From Opitutaceae bacterium UBA6669 (GTDB taxonomy: Bacteria; Verrucomicrobiota; Verrucomicrobiia; Opitutales; Opitutaceae): a stretch of DNA of 7,120 nucleotides. Below the pieces are notes generated by a model that did no database searches, was not told where the DNA came from, and saw only the letters and a program-made list of their open reading frames with translations. Of the stretch, positions 6,639 to 7,120 are shown piece after piece. Numbering within the stretch: the first letter of the stretch is position 1; each line of letters begins with the position of its first letter. Position numbers and translations under genes: made by a program. The stretch is from assembly GCA_002455175.1 (NCBI GenBank), contig DKKJ01000172.1, positions 4,896-12,015 on the forward strand. Direction: 5' to 3'.

Positions 6639-6675
6639 GTGAATATTAGCTTTTAAAGAGTTTCTTGGCCGAGGC

Positions 6676-7120
6676 TTAGTCCTCGTTCTTCATGAGGAGG
6701 TCGGCGATGATGCGGTGTTGTCCGATGTCGAAGCGGTAAACCCGGCGGGTGGCTGAGCTGATTGGCTCGATGCTGAAATTGCTTCCCCGGAGGATGGAGG
6801 GGATCGTCAGTTTGCACGCGAAGCCTCGATCGCAGAGCTGATTCTTGAAGGCTCCGACCGTCATATTGGTCACTTCGCCGATGGCGTCGTTGATCACTTC
6901 GTCGCCTGCGGCTTCGAGTTCGGCTTTGGACATGCCGAGGAGGTGACTGGAGGCAACCGTGGCGAACTCAGCGCCGAGGTACAGATAGATGAGGCCGTTG
7001 ATGTCACCGATGAAGCCGACGGTCCCCACAACGTGAGGTCCGGAAATTTCGATAGGATGTTCGGCGGCGTGATCGGCAGGAATTTCGCTATGAAAACTGG
7101 CCTGCAGATTCAGCATCGTT
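6676..7120 (-). CDS. CheX-family phospho-receiver phosphatase, 5' end cut by the window edge
   Basis: Members of the CheC/CheX/FliY group remove phosphate from CheY-type receivers. Visible signs: the strand-turn-strand TVGFIGDINGLIYLYL (32-47 counting from the first ATG) and the signature helix DAIGEVTNMTVGAFKNQL (77-94) with the catalytic pair E81 and N84 (E-x-x-N), then the family-typical KLTIPSILRG (102-111). There is a single E-x-x-N helix, as in CheX, where CheC has two. The first ATG in the window is at 7116, but the codon before it is ACG (Thr), giving TMLNLQ, which matches the conserved V-F-x-TML end of the N-terminal helix of CheX proteins. The true start therefore probably lies about 20-25 codons beyond 7120. 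The stop is TAA at 6676-6678. The receiver/STAS gene follows after 37 bp with no terminator, so the two are likely co-transcribed and the canonical receiver is a plausible substrate. Confidence 0.88.
   Translation of the reverse strand, partial: TMLNLQASFHSEIPADHAAEHPIEISGPHVVGTVGFIGDINGLIYLYLGAEFATVASSHLLGMSKAELEAAGDEVINDAIGEVTNMTVGAFKNQLCDRGFACKLTIPSILRGSNFSIEPISSATRRVYRFDIGQHRIIADLLMKNED

Overview
The window holds six protein genes, all on the minus strand, so transcription runs from high to low coordinates. I see no tRNA, rRNA, CRISPR array or mobile element. The sequence is moderately GC-rich by eye. The mix of a multi-sensor hybrid kinase, a CheX-family phosphatase next to a receiver/STAS protein, and an exported TPR protein between uncharacterised small genes, with start codons lacking good Shine-Dalgarno sequences, suggests a Gram-negative environmental bacterium. 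A Verrucomicrobiota-like organism is my best guess, but there is no phylogenetic marker here and the assignment is tentative.

Right-hand block (7120 to about 5414): a CheX-family phosphatase gene, cut at its 5' end by the window edge, is followed after 37 bp by a gene for a receiver-receiver-STAS protein. That second gene carries a frame break exactly at the phospho-acceptor aspartate of its first receiver. The block ends with two tandem hairpins, the second a good rho-independent terminator. Together the genes look like a small phosphosignalling module: a phosphatase, a canonical receiver, a degenerate receiver and a STAS-like output domain.

Middle block (5413 to 2943): an intergenic stretch with two perfect inverted repeats leads into three tightly packed genes joined by 4-bp ATGA overlaps. 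They encode a proline-rich probable exported protein of unknown family, an exported TPR protein with a charged His/Ala/Ser/Glu-rich linker, and a short helical cytoplasmic protein. The overlaps and the lack of ribosome binding sites at the second and third genes point to translational coupling.

Left-hand block (2942 to 46): after a 98-bp gap with a perfect 10-bp palindrome and a 9-bp inverted repeat comes a 932-residue soluble hybrid histidine kinase with the order REC-PAS-PAS-GAF-HisKA-HATPase-REC. No HPt protein or DNA-binding regulator lies in the window, so its downstream partner is unknown. The gap has no terminator, so the kinase may be read through from the three-gene operon.

The most notable observations are the precise 8-bp-type lesion in the receiver/STAS gene, the degenerate second receiver joined to a STAS domain lacking its phosphorylatable serine, and the uncharacterised translationally coupled three-gene operon.
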